Assembly: GCA_029880545.1 (NCBI GenBank)
Contig: JAOUOD010000001.1
Location: forward strand, 186,001 to 250,000
Reading direction: 5' to 3'
DNA: 64,000 nt
From: Gammaproteobacteria bacterium
GTDB taxonomy: Bacteria; Pseudomonadota; Gammaproteobacteria; Acidiferrobacterales; SZUA-150
A model generated the notes under the pieces. That model worked only from the letters and a program-made list of their open reading frames with translations, did not search any database and was not told the DNA's origin. A program made the translations under genes and the position numbers. Shown here one piece after another: positions 55,251 to 64,000 of the stretch (position 1 is its first letter; the number at the start of each line of letters is the position of its first letter).

Positions 55251-56522
55251 TCAGGCATGGGCTTGTTGCAGCGCGTCGGCAGGCTGCTTGGGCAGTCGAA
55301 CCCAAAAATTGGAACCGACATCCTTCTTGCTTTCAAAATCGATGGAACCACCAAGCAGTGATACCAGTTGCGCCGTCAGCGCCATGCCGATACCGGTACC
55401 TTCGACGCCATCGCGGTCGTTGAGTCGCTCGAACGGGCTGAAAACCTTTTCACGATCCTCGTCGGTGATCCCGGTTCCGGTGTCCTTGACCGAGAACACC
55501 ACGTGTTCGCCGTCCGAGCGCACATCAATATCGACGTGGCCGTAGGCCTTGTTGTACTTGATGGCATTGGAAATCAGGTTGATCAGTACCTGCTTGATGC
55601 GCAAGCGATCGGAAACAAGTGCCGGCTTGTCATTAAGGTGCATATGCAGTTCGATAACAGCCTTGTTGGCCAGCGGTTGCATCAGCGTCAGGCATTCGGC
55701 CAGAATTTCTTCCGAGTGAATGGTGTTTAAATTGAGCTCAAGCCGGCCTGATTCGATGCGCGCCATATCCAGCACTTCGTTGATCAGGTTGAGCAGGTGC
55801 GTGCTGGCAACGTTGATTTCCTTGACGTAATCTTCGTGCACATCACTCAGTTGGTCGGCATCAACAGCCAGCAACTGGGCAAAACCCATAATCGCATTGA
55901 GTGGCGTACGCAGTTCATGGCTCATGCGCGACAAAAAGTCAGACTTGGCGTTGCTGGCCGTTTCAACTTCTTCCTTGGCTATCTTCAGCGCATCGAGCGT
56001 GGACTTGTGGTCCAGGATTTCCTGCTCAAGGTTGCGCATGTTGGTTTCATTGGCCCGGGTAAGCGCCAGGTTCTTGCTGAAATTGTCGAGAATGGGTGTC
56101 AGCAGTTCCCGGTAGGGCATTTTTGCAAACGTGTGGTCGCTGGTACTGAGCAAAAGAAACACACCATCGTTCTTGACCGGCAGGATTAACAGTGCCGTGG
56201 CCTTGACCCGGTCACCAATGATTGCGCGAATCTGGTCGGCATCCTCAAACAGTTGCGAGCCCCTGGCAATAACCGACTCTGTCAGCTCAATATCTTCGTA
56301 GTCGATGCGGGTTTCACGGGCGCCGCAAATGGCGTGTTCGATTTCGTGGAACCTGTCGCCAGGTATGTTGTAGAAATTCAGGCGTACGTAGTAACCGCAG
56401 GGAAAACCGGTGTGATACAGCAGTCTTTGGAGTGCCTTGGTAAGCAATGGCGAGGTGCGGGTTTCGCCGCTGGTTGCCAATGCCATGTCATAGAGGAGGG
56501 CATAGTACTGGTTCGGATCCAT
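55251..56522 (-). CDS. histidine kinase coupled to FIST sensor
   Basis: This 423-residue kinase has an N-terminal GAF-like region (about 15-170), a coiled-coil linker (about 172-205), a HisKA domain with SHELRTPLNAIMGF carrying the phospho-accepting histidine, and a HATPase domain with VLINLISNAIKYN, VKDTGTGI and GTGIGMALTAQLVSLL. It has no membrane segment, no receiver domain and no adjacent response regulator. It begins five bases after the stop of the FIST gene, so the two are co-translated. I infer that FIST binding of a ligand controls the kinase. Confidence 0.88.
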   Translation of the reverse strand: MDPNQYYALLYDMALATSGETRTSPLLTKALQRLLYHTGFPCGYYVRLNFYNIPGDRFHEIEHAICGARETRIDYEDIELTESVIARGSQLFEDADQIRAIIGDRVKATALLILPVKNDGVFLLLSTSDHTFAKMPYRELLTPILDNFSKNLALTRANETNMRNLEQEILDHKSTLDALKIAKEEVETASNAKSDFLSRMSHELRTPLNAIMGFAQLLAVDADQLSDVHEDYVKEINVASTHLLNLINEVLDMARIESGRLELNLNTIHSEEILAECLTLMQPLANKAVIELHMHLNDKPALVSDRLRIKQVLINLISNAIKYNKAYGHVDIDVRSDGEHVVFSVKDTGTGITDEDREKVFSPFERLNDRDGVEGTGIGMALTAQLVSLLGGSIDFESKKDVGSNFWVRLPKQPADALQQAHA

Positions 56523-56527
56523 ATGCC

Positions 56528-57652
56528 CTACCAGGGGGCGGCCACCAGCGCTGCGTTATGAAACAGCGGGTAGTTGCCTGATGCGGAACTTCCGATCTCA
56601 CCCAGCGACAGCGCGCCGTATACGGCAGCGGGCCTGGATTTTTCGATCAGCGAGTGCAGTTCGTCCTTGGCGCCGTCACCCAGGTGCATACGGCGGCCGG
56701 CGCAATAAAAGTTGAGCAGTGTTTCCGGTTTCAGTTTTTGCGCATAGTCACCTACCTTGTCGGAGGTTTCCTGAGAACCCAGCTCTACCGCGTTGAGAAT
56801 GGTCAGTAGCGTATTCGGTGGAACTTCGCCAACGCAGAACAATGAGCCGTCATCCTGCAACGCTACCGGTATACGTACCAGCGGGTCGCCGTCCAGCCGG
56901 CTGATGCCAAACGGGAAGTGCACACCGTACTGGTAAAAATTCTCCGGCGTAATATCGACGCCGTACTCTTCCTTGACCAGCTCCTGGTATACCTCGAACG
57001 CAGGTCGCCAGTTGATGCTGGTGATGCGGTTGCCTTCGGCCGCGGTGGCGGTCATCTGCATATCGGGAACATGATAGTCATGTGACAGCATGGCGCCCGG
57101 ATGACCGGGTAACAGGCAAGCCATCAGGCCGTTACCAATATACTGGTCGTTATCGAACAGGCAGGGCATGGGCTGAAAGGTTTCGCTGCCGGCATTGACG
57201 CCGAAGTAATGCACCTGGTTGGCAACATTGAGGTACAGCTTGTCCAGCACGGTGGCGATGTTGGGCAACATGCCATCAAAAATCAGGAACAATGACGGGT
57301 CAGCTTCGTCCGATTGCTTGATGACACTTACGAGTTCAGTCAGGCGCTTGTCCAGTTCATCAGGATTCAGTGGCAGGTCGGGCAATACCCAGTGATGTGC
57401 GCATTCATAGAAGGGCATCAGGATGACGCCGTGATCATGAAAGCCTTCGGGCGTAATCAGTTCCGGGAACATGGCGCCAACCAGGCCGTAGCCCATATCA
57501 TTAAAGGTGGCCTGCAAGGTGGGGATGCTGTCCCGGTCTTTTTCTGCCACCATCGCCAGAAAACCGCCACTGGATGACTTGGCTTTGCGCGCCGAAATGG
57601 CATCCCGTATACCCTGTGCGTCCAGGGCGTCAAAATATGCCGCATCATTCAT
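56528..57652 (-). CDS. FIST domain sensor protein
   Basis: The 374 residues contain the FIST N-terminal region (about 25-210, with NDMGYGLVGAMFPELITPEGFHD and VHYFGVNAGSETFQPMP) and the FIST C-terminal domain (about 220-365, with YGVHFPFGISRLDGDPLVRIP and ALSLGEIGSS), a small-ligand sensor module thought to bind amino acids. There are no membrane segments or signal peptide. It is the first gene of a two-gene operon with the histidine kinase. The start ATG at 57652 lies 194 bp from the TPP riboswitch that faces the other way. Confidence 0.88.
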   Translation of the reverse strand: MNDAAYFDALDAQGIRDAISARKAKSSSGGFLAMVAEKDRDSIPTLQATFNDMGYGLVGAMFPELITPEGFHDHGVILMPFYECAHHWVLPDLPLNPDELDKRLTELVSVIKQSDEADPSLFLIFDGMLPNIATVLDKLYLNVANQVHYFGVNAGSETFQPMPCLFDNDQYIGNGLMACLLPGHPGAMLSHDYHVPDMQMTATAAEGNRITSINWRPAFEVYQELVKEEYGVDITPENFYQYGVHFPFGISRLDGDPLVRIPVALQDDGSLFCVGEVPPNTLLTILNAVELGSQETSDKVGDYAQKLKPETLLNFYCAGRRMHLGDGAKDELHSLIEKSRPAAVYGALSLGEIGSSASGNYPLFHNAALVAAPW

Positions 57653-57845
57653 CAGAGTGAGTCCAGTTTTTGGTTATAAATTTTCATCGCGTATTTTCAT
57701 TGTAGCCTTCCAAACCACCAGAGTTAAACCGGAAATTTGGAAAAAATTGTCAATTTCATGACGTTTGTGTAACTCATATCACACAAGACAAATTCGCATA
57801 CAGTCCGCGCTTGCGCCCCGGCGGGCGATCGGCTACCTTGGGTCG

Positions 57846-59870
<2,025 letters not shown>

Positions 59871-59999
59871 GAAGGGATGCGACCGGAGCGCGACCCGAAC
59901 CAGCACAGCTGGTTCAGGAAGTACTTAATGAGTCTCGTAGAGATTCTAAAGTGCTAGCGTAGGAAGTGCCCAATAAACCGCTGAAAGCGGTTTTAGGGT
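59871..59999. repeat. hairpin-rich insert between two thiC tails
   Basis: It holds three inverted repeats: GAACCAGC/GCTGGTTC (59897-59915, three-base loop), an imperfect one from AGTACTT to AAGTGCT (59920-59955), and AAACCGCT/AGCGGTTT (59975-59993, three-base loop). No frame of note. It looks like a small palindromic mobile or regulatory element; the family was not recognised. Confidence 0.5.
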
Positions 60000-60056
60000 G
60001 CCGAAAAGACTGAAGAATTTAAAGAAAAAGGCAAGGAAATCTATCAAAAGGCCTGA
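60000..60056 (+). pseudogene. remnant of a second thiC 3' end
   Basis: In frame this encodes AEKTEEFKEKGKEIYQKA followed by a stop. It aligns with the true ThiC tail, [18 protein letters not shown]. The DNA differs considerably, so this is not a recent duplication. It has no start codon and the frame is closed just upstream by TAG at 59994. It may be the original 3' end left after replacement of the rest of thiC. Confidence 0.6.
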
Positions 60057-60090
60057 TGGATGAGCTAGACTCTATAACAAGGAGTTAAAC

Positions 60091-60339
60091 ATGGCTCGAC
60101 CCATCGAAGAAATCGAAAAAGAGCTATTCGAGCTGCCTCGAGAAGATCGGGCGCGCGTCGCGCGTGACCTGATCGTCAGCCTTGACCAGGAAGAGCAACA
60201 CGTCAGCCCCGAAGAATGGGATCGCGCCTGGAAAGCCGAAATTGCACAGCGACTGGAAGACCTGGAAACCGGTAAAACCAGATTCATCCCCGGCGAAGAA
60301 GTTATGCGCCGTGCCCGGGAGCAGCTTAAACAGCAATAA
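60091..60339 (+). CDS. addiction-module antitoxin
   Basis: This 82-residue protein starts MARPIEEIEKELFELPREDR and contains RARVARDLIVSLDQEEQ and AWKAEIAQRLEDLETGK. It matches the family of small antitoxins (TIGR02574/PF09720-like) that precede ParE-type toxins. It is acidic, as expected for a partner that neutralises a basic toxin. The ATG at 60091 has an AAGGAG ribosome-binding site, and the toxin gene follows 24 bp later. Confidence 0.85.
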   Translation: MARPIEEIEKELFELPREDRARVARDLIVSLDQEEQHVSPEEWDRAWKAEIAQRLEDLETGKTRFIPGEEVMRRAREQLKQQ

Positions 60340-60363
60340 TTACAACTCTGCTCAAGGACGAGT

Positions 60364-60648
60364 ATGAAATATCGACTGACTTCCGCCGCAGAGCGGGAGT
60401 TGAATAGAGTTATGAACTATTATGAGAGCCAGTTACCGGGGCTGGGAGGCGAGTTCCTGACCGAGGTAGAACGCACGGTCAGCCTTGTTACCCGCAACCC
60501 CCGCGTCGGCACCGTTTATATGGGCGATGTTCGCCGCTGCCTCACCCGGCGATTTCCTTTTTCATTGTTTTGTCGCATCGCCCCGGATTGCATCGATGTG
60601 ATTGCGATTGCGGGTAATCGAAGAGAGCCGGGGTATTGGAACGGCTAG
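60364..60648 (+). CDS. RelE/ParE family toxin
   Basis: The 94 residues have the ParE/RelE fold pattern: MKYRLTSAAERELNRVMNYYES, ERTVSLVTRNPRVGTVYMGDVRRCLTRRFPFSLF, and a basic, aromatic C-terminal region (RREPGYW). Such proteins inhibit gyrase or cleave mRNA; which applies here is unknown. It is encoded directly downstream of its antitoxin and next to IS remnants. Confidence 0.87.
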   Translation: MKYRLTSAAERELNRVMNYYESQLPGLGGEFLTEVERTVSLVTRNPRVGTVYMGDVRRCLTRRFPFSLFCRIAPDCIDVIAIAGNRREPGYWNG

Positions 60649-60666
60649 AGCAGGAGTTTTTGGCTC

Positions 60667-60695
60667 TGATCTTCCTCACCATTTCGGACACGGTT
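60667..60695 (+). repeat. IS3-family terminal repeat remnant, copy 1
   Basis: TGATCTTC then CACCATTTCGGACACGGTT reads inward from the end of the transposase fragment. 27 of the 28 bases from 60668 match 63370-63397. Confidence 0.7.
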
Positions 60696-60999
60696 ATTGG
60701 GCAACAGCCTGCATTCTTTCATACTCCAGCGGGGCCTGGTAGCCCAGGGCGGAATGCAGGCGTTGTCGGTTGTAATACAGTTGTATGTAACTAAATAACT
60801 TCTGTTTGGCTTCCCGTAATGAGGTAAAACGTTCATCTCTCACCAGTTCTTCCTTTAGTGTATGGAAGAAGCTCTCTGCTACCGCATTGTCGTGGCAATT
60901 GCCTTTACGGCTCATGGAGCACTGCATCTTGTGGTGTTTCAGTTTCTCTCGGTAGGCCTGTGCCGTGTACTGGCTGCCCTGGTCGGAGTGCACCAACAC
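60694..60999 (-). pseudogene. truncated IS3-family transposase (orfB C-terminal part)
   Basis: The frame encodes VHSDQGSQYTAQAYREKL, then SRKGNCHDNAVAESFFHTLK, and YIQLYYNRQRLHSALGYQAPLEYE. These are the C-terminal half of the integrase core (second Asp and the Glu of the DDE triad) of IS3-group OrfB. The N-terminal half is missing: the frame stops being transposase-like at about 61000. No OrfA is present, so the element is inactive. Confidence 0.9.
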
Positions 61000-61012
61000 A
61001 CCTCAAACAATC

Positions 61013-61060
61013 GGGGACGGACCACGGTTTTCTAAATAATAGGGGATAGGCCACGGTTTT
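61013..61060. repeat. two imperfect 19-bp direct repeats
   Basis: GGGGACGGACCACGGTTTT (61013-61031) and GGGGATAGGCCACGGTTTT (61042-61060) differ at three positions and lie 29 bp apart. Similar motifs often occur near IS200-like REP-associated transposases, though no such gene is visible here. Confidence 0.6.
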
Positions 61061-61070
61061 GCTTGATCCC
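61052..61070 (+). repeat. 19-bp exact repeat, copy 1
   Basis: CACGGTTTTGCTTGATCCC is identical to 63391-63409. In the second copy it continues directly from an IS3-type terminal repeat; here it continues from the GGGGATAGG motif. Confidence 0.7.
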
Positions 61071-61277
61071 TGTCTCCGATCACTGCCCGATTACTGAGAC
61101 TCATTTGATTCCGTGACTCCATTGGTTTATGAGGGAGGTTCAGTCTGGCCGAAGTTTTCTGCTTCTCCACGGAATCCCGTCGGGACGCGGCTCCTACAAC
61201 AACAATAATTGCAGTTTTATTACCGGTCGTTGATATGAAATAGTCTGGGCATGACTACAGAATAGAGGATCACCCCC

Positions 61278-61760
61278 ATGCTGGAGAAAAATCAGGTTGC
61301 GCCGGGATTTTCCGTGCCTAACCAGGCCAACAAGACTGTCAATCTTGCAGATTACAAGGGCAACAATACCGTGGTGTTGTATTTTTATCCCAAGGATGAC
61401 ACTCCAGGTTGCACGATCGAGGCTAACCAGTTCACCGAGCGGGCGATCCTGTTTGCCAATGCGGATGCCGTGGTGCTGGGGGTGAGTAAGGATAACTGCA
61501 TCAGTCACCAGGCATTTATTGATAAATACGGTCTCAAGGTGGAGCTTCTGGCCGACACCACGGGCGAGTTATGCGAGGCTTATGGAGTATGGCAGGAGAA
61601 GGAAAAAAACGGCGTCAAGACCATGGGTATAGTGCGATCAACCTTTATTATTGATAAACACGGCCTGTTGGTACAAGCCCATTACGGCGTAACGCCCGAT
61701 GGTCACGCAGAAGACGTGCTGAAGGTCGTGCAGGCACTTCAGGCCGCAGAGGCGGATTAA
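61278..61760 (+). CDS. bcp: thioredoxin-dependent thiol peroxidase (Bcp/PrxQ-type)
   Basis: Bcp reduces hydrogen and organic peroxides using thioredoxin. The 160 residues have APGFSVPNQ and the peroxidatic site YPKDDTPGCTIEANQF. In the common atypical 2-Cys version, a second Cys follows five residues later (C-T-x-E-A-C); here that position is Asn. The only other cysteines are in DNCISH and GELCEAYG, so resolving chemistry may differ. The ATG at 61278 follows a weak ribosome-binding site (AGAGGAT about 11 bases upstream). It is bounded by the repeat region on the left and a terminator on the right. Confidence 0.92.
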   Translation: MLEKNQVAPGFSVPNQANKTVNLADYKGNNTVVLYFYPKDDTPGCTIEANQFTERAILFANADAVVLGVSKDNCISHQAFIDKYGLKVELLADTTGELCEAYGVWQEKEKNGVKTMGIVRSTFIIDKHGLLVQAHYGVTPDGHAEDVLKVVQALQAAEAD

Positions 61761-61798
61761 ATAAAAAGTTAGAAGCGATGCCAAAGCCTCCGTTAAAG

Positions 61799-61826
61799 TG
61801 GGGTCGGTTCACTCCGACCCGGTTTT
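61799..61826 (+). terminator. Rho-independent terminator of bcp
   Basis: GGGTCGG and CCGACCC form the stem with a six-base loop, followed by GGTTTT. It lies about 40 bp after the bcp stop. Confidence 0.65.
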
Positions 61827-61862
61827 ACTCCGTAAATAGTTTGCGATAATGAAGATAATAGA

Positions 61863-61890
61863 TTGACTTGCCACCAGAACCCTATATAGT
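61863..61890 (+). promoter_or_regulatory. probable promoter of the cold-shock gene
   Basis: TTGACT (61863-61868) and TATAGT (61885-61890) are 16 bases apart. Transcription from here would give a leader of about 150 bases before the start codon, typical of cspA-type genes. Confidence 0.55.
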
Positions 61891-62044
61891 GGCAACAGCT
61901 GCAAAGAAAGCCTCTTGTTTATACTCTACACTTCGTTGCTTTACTCGTAAGTCATCGTCCTGCGGTTTCTAAGTATCAGTCCAAAATCTTTGCTACATAC
62001 GCCTCTTGTAGGCAACCTTATATTATTTATTACAGGATATTATT

Positions 62045-62254
62045 ATGTCTAATACAGTAAACGGCACCGTTAAGTGGTTCAATGACGCCAAAGGCTTCGG
62101 ATTTATCGAGCAACAAGCGGGTCCCGATGTGTTTGCACACTTTAGTGCGATCGCCAGTACCGGGTTCAAAACCCTGGCGGAGGGCCAGCAAGTTCAGTTC
62201 ACCGTCACTAACGGTGCCAAGGGTCCCCAGGCCGAGAATATTGTCTCCATCTGA
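62045..62254 (+). CDS. cold-shock protein (CspA family)
   Basis: This 69-residue protein is one cold-shock domain: [15 protein letters not shown] (RNP-1) and DVFAHFSAI (RNP-2-like), ending AENIVSI. Such proteins bind single-stranded RNA and DNA, melting secondary structure in the cold or during growth. The long leader and the clear terminator suggest a monocistronic transcript with leader-based temperature control, as in cspA. The ATG at 62045 has an AGGA ribosome-binding site nine bases upstream. I do not assign a paralog letter. Confidence 0.95.
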   Translation: MSNTVNGTVKWFNDAKGFGFIEQQAGPDVFAHFSAIASTGFKTLAEGQQVQFTVTNGAKGPQAENIVSI

Positions 62255-62307
62255 TTATTGTTTAGCGCTATGCTATTGTAGCGACTAACACGATTCGTAA
62301 TTAAACA

Positions 62308-62335
62308 GGGCAAGCCATTACCGGCTTGCCCTTTT
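62308..62335 (+). terminator. Rho-independent terminator of the cold-shock gene
   Basis: GGGCAAGCC and GGCTTGCCC form a nine-base-pair stem with a six-base loop, followed by TTTT. Confidence 0.85.
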
Positions 62336-62562
62336 GTCTTAAAAGATATTCCCGGGCAATCAATACAGAACGCCGTTATAAAAACCGCCTATCAATATAA
62401 CTGATTGGCTATTACCTGATAAAGGGAGTAGGGTATCAATCAGTTCATCGCCACATCCTCTTCATTTTCATTAAACACGACTTTCTAAAGGATGGAGTTC
62501 CGTTAAATGCGGCACACTTTGTGTCGCACAGCATACGGCAGGCGATTTGGCAGGAGAATCCC

Positions 62563-62895
62563 ATGCTTATTCGAAACAATATCCCGGCACCATCCATTCC
62601 GACTCCGATTTATACCGAGTACAACTTCTTAAAAGCGGCATCCCAGGAATGCATGCCGCGCGACCAGGGCCAAAGTCGGCGCATACATGAACCGACATTT
62701 CGCAAGCCACTTTATGACCCCATGACTGGCGATGCCATTAACGTGGCCAGTGATCAACCGCAGATTGTCGACGGTAACCTGACGCTCTATTTCACATCAG
62801 ACAACACGCGAAAGGCTTACATGGATATGCCGTTTAACCACCCCAATCCCAGATTGCCGTTCCCGGCCAGCCATGATGATGATCGTGGCGGATAA
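62563..62895 (+). CDS. small protein of unknown function
   Basis: I do not recognise this 110-residue protein. It begins MLIRNNIPAPSIPTPIY and is proline-rich at both ends (NHPNPRLPFPASH near the C-terminus), with no membrane segment or signal peptide. The ATG at 62563 has an AGGAG ribosome-binding site six bases upstream, which supports it as real; a longer frame from 62521 lacks one. It is followed 93 bp later by a DsrC/TusE-like gene on the same strand, so they may be co-transcribed. Confidence 0.55.
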   Translation: MLIRNNIPAPSIPTPIYTEYNFLKAASQECMPRDQGQSRRIHEPTFRKPLYDPMTGDAINVASDQPQIVDGNLTLYFTSDNTRKAYMDMPFNHPNPRLPFPASHDDDRGG

Positions 62896-62988
62896 ACGCG
62901 GCATGCATACAGTAACAGAGATGGCGATTGAGACAGTTGACCATCTGCGTCAACCCGGATCGGCTGCACGTATTAACAGGAATACACA

Positions 62989-63360
62989 ATGAAACAATAT
63001 TTAATCAATGCATATTCAATCGAGTCAACCAGCAAGTTATCCGATAATCGACAAGTCGAACTGAAAAAGCAAAAGTGGAACCGCGCGAAATCTCAGTTAA
63101 TGGCAGATAGCGAAGACATCACGCTAAGTGATGAACACTGGAAAGTATTGAGCTGTCTGCGCAAACGATATCGGTATGACGGTTTGCCACGGCATGCCCG
63201 CTACCTTGCTAAATCGCTCATTCGGGAATTCGCCACCCAGGGCGGAAACAAATACCTGCGTAAATTGTTTCCGGGCGGTCCAGTTACACAAGGCAGTCGT
63301 TTTGCAAACGTTTCAGTGCCACCTGATGCCGCGGATGTATCACATGGATCTTGCTACTGA
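62989..63360 (+). CDS. TusE/DsrC-like protein
   Basis: The 123 residues include LSDEHWKVLSCLRKRYRYDG and GGNKYLRKLFPGGPVTQGSRFA, which match the DsrC/TusE family (E-H-W-x-V-x-x-x-L-R and K-Y-L-x-x-L-F-P-G-G-P). These small proteins carry sulfur on a C-terminal cysteine. The penultimate Cys (GSCY) is present, but the second, upstream Cys of true DsrC is Ser (QGSRF). So it resembles the single-Cys TusE or related regulators, not a dissimilatory DsrC. No dsrAB or tusBCD genes are in the window. Its partner and substrate are unknown. Confidence 0.75.
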   Translation: MKQYLINAYSIESTSKLSDNRQVELKKQKWNRAKSQLMADSEDITLSDEHWKVLSCLRKRYRYDGLPRHARYLAKSLIREFATQGGNKYLRKLFPGGPVTQGSRFANVSVPPDAADVSHGSCY

Positions 63361-63368
63361 ACGAATAG

Positions 63369-63397
63369 TGATCTTCTTCACCATTTCGGACACGGTT
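63369..63397 (+). repeat. IS3-type terminal repeat remnant, copy 2
   Basis: TGATCTTC then CACCATTTCGGACACGGTT matches 60667-60695 with one difference (C to T). No transposase lies beside it, so it is a solo end left by a lost element. Confidence 0.7.
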
Positions 63398-63409
63398 TTG
63401 CTTGATCCC
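63391..63409 (+). repeat. 19-bp exact repeat, copy 2
   Basis: CACGGTTTTGCTTGATCCC is identical to 61052-61070. The two copies bracket bcp, the cold-shock gene and the two small genes. Confidence 0.7.
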
Positions 63410-63431
63410 CTTTGCCAGCATAGAAAATTAT

Positions 63432-63476
63432 AAGGGCTCGAATTGATTAATGTAAAATCACTTCGAGCCCTTTTCT
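63432..63476. terminator. bidirectional terminator
   Basis: AAGGGCTCGAA and TTCGAGCCCTT form an 11-base-pair stem around a 19-base loop, followed by TTCTCTTTTT on the plus strand. It can end the TusE-like transcript and, on the minus strand, the 63534 gene. Confidence 0.7.
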
Positions 63477-63533
63477 CTTTTTACTATCTTACTGGATTGT
63501 CACGCCGTCCCCTGGTTTTAACGCCTGTTGGTC

Positions 63534-64000
63534 TTACATATCTTTGTTGGTCCATTTGGCATAGTAATTCATATACTTGTTCATAATGCTTGGCATGTGG
63601 CCTTGTGCCCACCGATCCGTGGCGGGGGTGGTATCAACCCATTGTGAGGCACGAAGGTAGCTCCTGGTAATAAAAGAGTCGAGCTTGGCTGGCGGAATCG
63701 CTTCCATGGATAAGCGTTGGCGCAAAACGCCGGCCCGCATATAAACATAAACATAATAAGTTTTGTTCGCAACAACGTTGGCAGACATGAAATCTGCAGC
63801 CTCACCAACAATCATAAACAAGTGTTTACCTGGGTCTACCTCGTAGTCAAACTTTTTCTGTCCGGCCAGGATCGCAATAATTGACGGCTGATTGTCTTCG
63901 ATCTTAAAAATGCTGCCCTGGATTGTTGTACCGTGAGGGCGCACGAATATAATCTTTGCCTTGCCCGGCGATGGTTTGGATAATGCCGGACTGTCCGGAA
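63534..64000 (-). CDS. DUF2846-like protein (5' end outside window)
   Basis: The minus-strand frame is open to the edge of the window, so the start is not visible. A GTG at 63944 exists, but similarity continues upstream (SPGKAKIIFVRP). The visible 155 residues show the DUF2846 pattern: P-G-K-A-x-I-I-F-V-R-P, a middle FDYEVDPGKHLFMIVG, and NKTYYVYVYM. These proteins are usually lipoproteins or secreted, of unknown function. The C-terminal extension is not part of the domain. Confidence 0.6.
   Translation of the reverse strand, partial: PDSPALSKPSPGKAKIIFVRPHGTTIQGSIFKIEDNQPSIIAILAGQKKFDYEVDPGKHLFMIVGEAADFMSANVVANKTYYVYVYMRAGVLRQRLSMEAIPPAKLDSFITRSYLRASQWVDTTPATDRWAQGHMPSIMNKYMNYYAKWTNKDM

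Noticed and set aside
59975-59994. AAACCGCT-AGCGGTTTT hairpin as the thiC terminator
   Set aside because: It is followed by only four T and lies within a segment with two other palindromes, so a repeat element explains it better, though it may still stop transcription.
62989-63360. True dissimilatory DsrC and a sulfur-oxidation locus
   Set aside because: The upstream cysteine of the redox pair is Ser and no dsr genes are in the window.

Overview
The window is a chromosomal segment of a gammaproteobacterium. The evidence is gene order: cutA-dsbD-tlpA-aroQ-accB-accC-prmA-(zinc-ribbon DUF3426)-dusB-fis-purH-purD is a classic gammaproteobacterial arrangement, and so are glnE-ilvE-waaF-waaC-waaG-waaP and waaA next to tolC, a rhodanese and a PCMT-like methyltransferase. 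Outer-membrane proteins, LPS-core genes and DsbD confirm a Gram-negative envelope. I could not fix the order or genus. No rRNA, tRNA or CRISPR array was seen.

Layout. 1-386 is the 3' end of a membrane-type spermidine synthase. 441-3526 (minus) holds three tandem paralogous membrane proteins of unknown function. 4047-18233 (minus) is the core block: a small FN3-like lipoprotein, tsaC, purE, purD, purH, a haem c-binding lipoprotein, fis, dusB, a zinc-ribbon protein, prmA, accC, accB, aroQ, tlpA, dsbD and cutA. 18492-29851 (plus) carries a large orphan GAF/PAS histidine kinase, a membrane protein, fxsA, a FecR-TPR-beta-barrel protein coupled to a CHASE2 nucleotide cyclase, and rlmJ. 29919-32221 (minus) has an outer-membrane protein and an MFS transporter. 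32913-35112 is groES-groEL with a sigma70-type promoter abutting a perfect CIRCE operator. 35302-40179 has a beta-barrel protein, glnE, ilvE and a zinc-finger protein.

40197-52284 is the LPS-core/surface-glycan region: waaF, waaC, waaG and waaP in a tightly overlapping operon, a protein with two kinase-like domains, a decayed carbamoyltransferase, a glycosyltransferase, two methyltransferases, an opposed polytopic membrane protein and waaA. 52274-57652 (minus) has an NTF2-like protein, a TolC-type channel, a rhodanese, a PCMT-like methyltransferase, and a FIST sensor paired with a histidine kinase. 57846-59870 is a TPP riboswitch and thiC.

From about 59871 to the right end the DNA looks accessory. 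It has a hairpin-rich insert followed by a second, degenerate thiC tail, an antitoxin/ParE-type toxin pair, a truncated IS3-family transposase, short repeats shared between 60.7-61.1 kb and 63.4 kb, a Bcp peroxiredoxin, a cold-shock protein with a long leader, a small unknown protein, a TusE/DsrC-like protein and a partial DUF2846-like protein.

The most interesting items are the FecR-TPR-barrel/CHASE2-cyclase pair, the tandem paralogs with a nearly identical 147-bp 3' block, the DsbD with two N-terminal alpha domains, the double-kinase LPS protein beside a carbamoyltransferase pseudogene, the FIST/kinase pair, and the thiC 3' end with its remnant tail.
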